From JAQIBY01 sp963676165 (GTDB lineage Bacteria; Bacteroidota; Bacteroidia; Bacteroidales; ML635J-15), in the NCBI GenBank assembly GCA_963676165.1, contig OY781043.1, forward strand, positions 1,984,001-2,048,000: a stretch of 64,000 bases of DNA. The letters run 5' to 3'. A program made the position numbers and the translations under genes. How positions within the stretch are numbered: the first letter of the stretch is position 1; every line of letters begins with the position of its first letter. The notes beneath the pieces were generated by a model. The model had not been told where the DNA came from. It did no database searches and was given only the letters and a program-made list of their open reading frames with translations. Below are positions 63,667 to 64,000 of the stretch, in pieces.

Positions 63667-64000
63667 ATGAAAAAGCAATTATTCATTATAGTCTTCTCTA
63701 TCCTCATAGCAGGGCAAGTTATTGCACAAGCTCCTGTTGCAAATTTCAGCATTGAGCAAACCGGACATTGTACTCCTGTAAGTGTAAGCTTTATTAACAA
63801 TTCAGTTGGAAACAATCTAACTTATTATTGGGACTTAGGAAATGGCAACCATTCCAGTCTTGAGAACCCACAAGCCATATATACTCAGGCAGGAAATTAT
63901 ACAATTCAACTCATTGTTTCCAATAGCGACGGAACAGACACTTTACGTTTAGAGAATAGCGTAACTGCACATATTAATCCAAGCATTGAATTTGACAATA
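63667..64000 (+). CDS. PKD-domain secreted protein, cut by the window end
   Basis: The ATG at 63667 opens a signal peptide (MKKQLFIIVFSILIAGQVIAQ), then a PKD domain: PVANFSIEQTGHCTPVSVSF, YYWDLGNGNHSSLENPQAIY (the WDLGNG motif) and YTQAGNYTIQLIVSNSDGT. PKD domains bind carbohydrate or protein at the surface. The gene runs past base 64000, so the rest, and any T9SS sorting domain, is not visible. A palindromic site lies upstream. Confidence 0.85.
   Translation, partial: MKKQLFIIVFSILIAGQVIAQAPVANFSIEQTGHCTPVSVSFINNSVGNNLTYYWDLGNGNHSSLENPQAIYTQAGNYTIQLIVSNSDGTDTLRLENSVTAHINPSIEFDN

Overview
The window looks like chromosomal DNA of a low-GC member of the Bacteroidota, probably class Bacteroidia. 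Four secreted proteins have the layout of type IX secretion (T9SS) cargo; three show a C-terminal YPNP-type sorting domain and the fourth runs off the window. Promoters fit the Bacteroidota form (TTTG, 18-20 bases, TAnnTTTG), and there are many lipoproteins, outer-membrane barrels and a GH3-beta-lactamase fusion typical of the phylum. Genus and family cannot be fixed from the sequence. No rRNA, tRNA or CRISPR array was seen.

Layout. 1-2.8 kb: glycosyltransferase and small conserved proteins. 2.9-8.2 kb: a minus-strand run of SlyD-like FKBP, a cation/proton antiporter, an outer-membrane protein and a GH3 N-acetylhexosaminidase fused to a serine hydrolase. 8.2-10.2 kb: dispersed low-complexity repeats around an outer-membrane protein gene. 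10.2-14 kb: HutD-like protein, lipoprotein, membrane protein and mnmE. 14-18.6 kb: secreted CocE-like hydrolase and a porin-like protein. 18.6-26.7 kb: an accessory block of small minus-strand genes (SUKH-like, membrane proteins, lipoproteins, an FG-GAP T9SS protein) with hairpin-rich spacers and a repeated promoter-like leader. 26.8-33.9 kb: lipoprotein, DJ-1/PfpI protein and a 2038-residue bacterial alpha-2-macroglobulin with a thioester motif. 34.1-38 kb: a thioredoxin-family pseudogene split by a MITE-like element, then an AmgK-RapZ / CxxC peptide / MurU-like operon and a DUF2141 pseudogene. 38-52 kb: SDR, RlmD, DUF1643, a tiny lipoprotein with a barrel, a BNR-repeat T9SS protein, gapA, pheT, an amidotransferase-RimK pair and rarA. 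52.3-54.8 kb: a TonB-C-domain pseudogene beside an IS66-family element. 54.8-64 kb: nicotinamide riboside salvage (pnuC, nadR-like kinase) with an S41 protease, a PAP2-like protein lacking catalytic residues, ligA, a thioesterase, a two-component pair and the start of a PKD-domain protein.

How the genes work together. Two peptidoglycan-linked modules are visible. The GH3-serine hydrolase could release amino sugars from muropeptides. The AmgK-like kinase and MurU-like nucleotidyltransferase could convert recovered MurNAc to UDP-MurNAc, with a RapZ C-terminal domain fused to the kinase. PnuC and the NadR-like kinase form a minimal nicotinamide riboside uptake and phosphorylation pair. The overlapping class II amidotransferase and RimK-like ligase suggest coupled handling of glutamine or glutamate in an unidentified modification. 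Four decayed genes, a MITE-like element and an IS66 element show gene loss and insertion activity between intact housekeeping genes.
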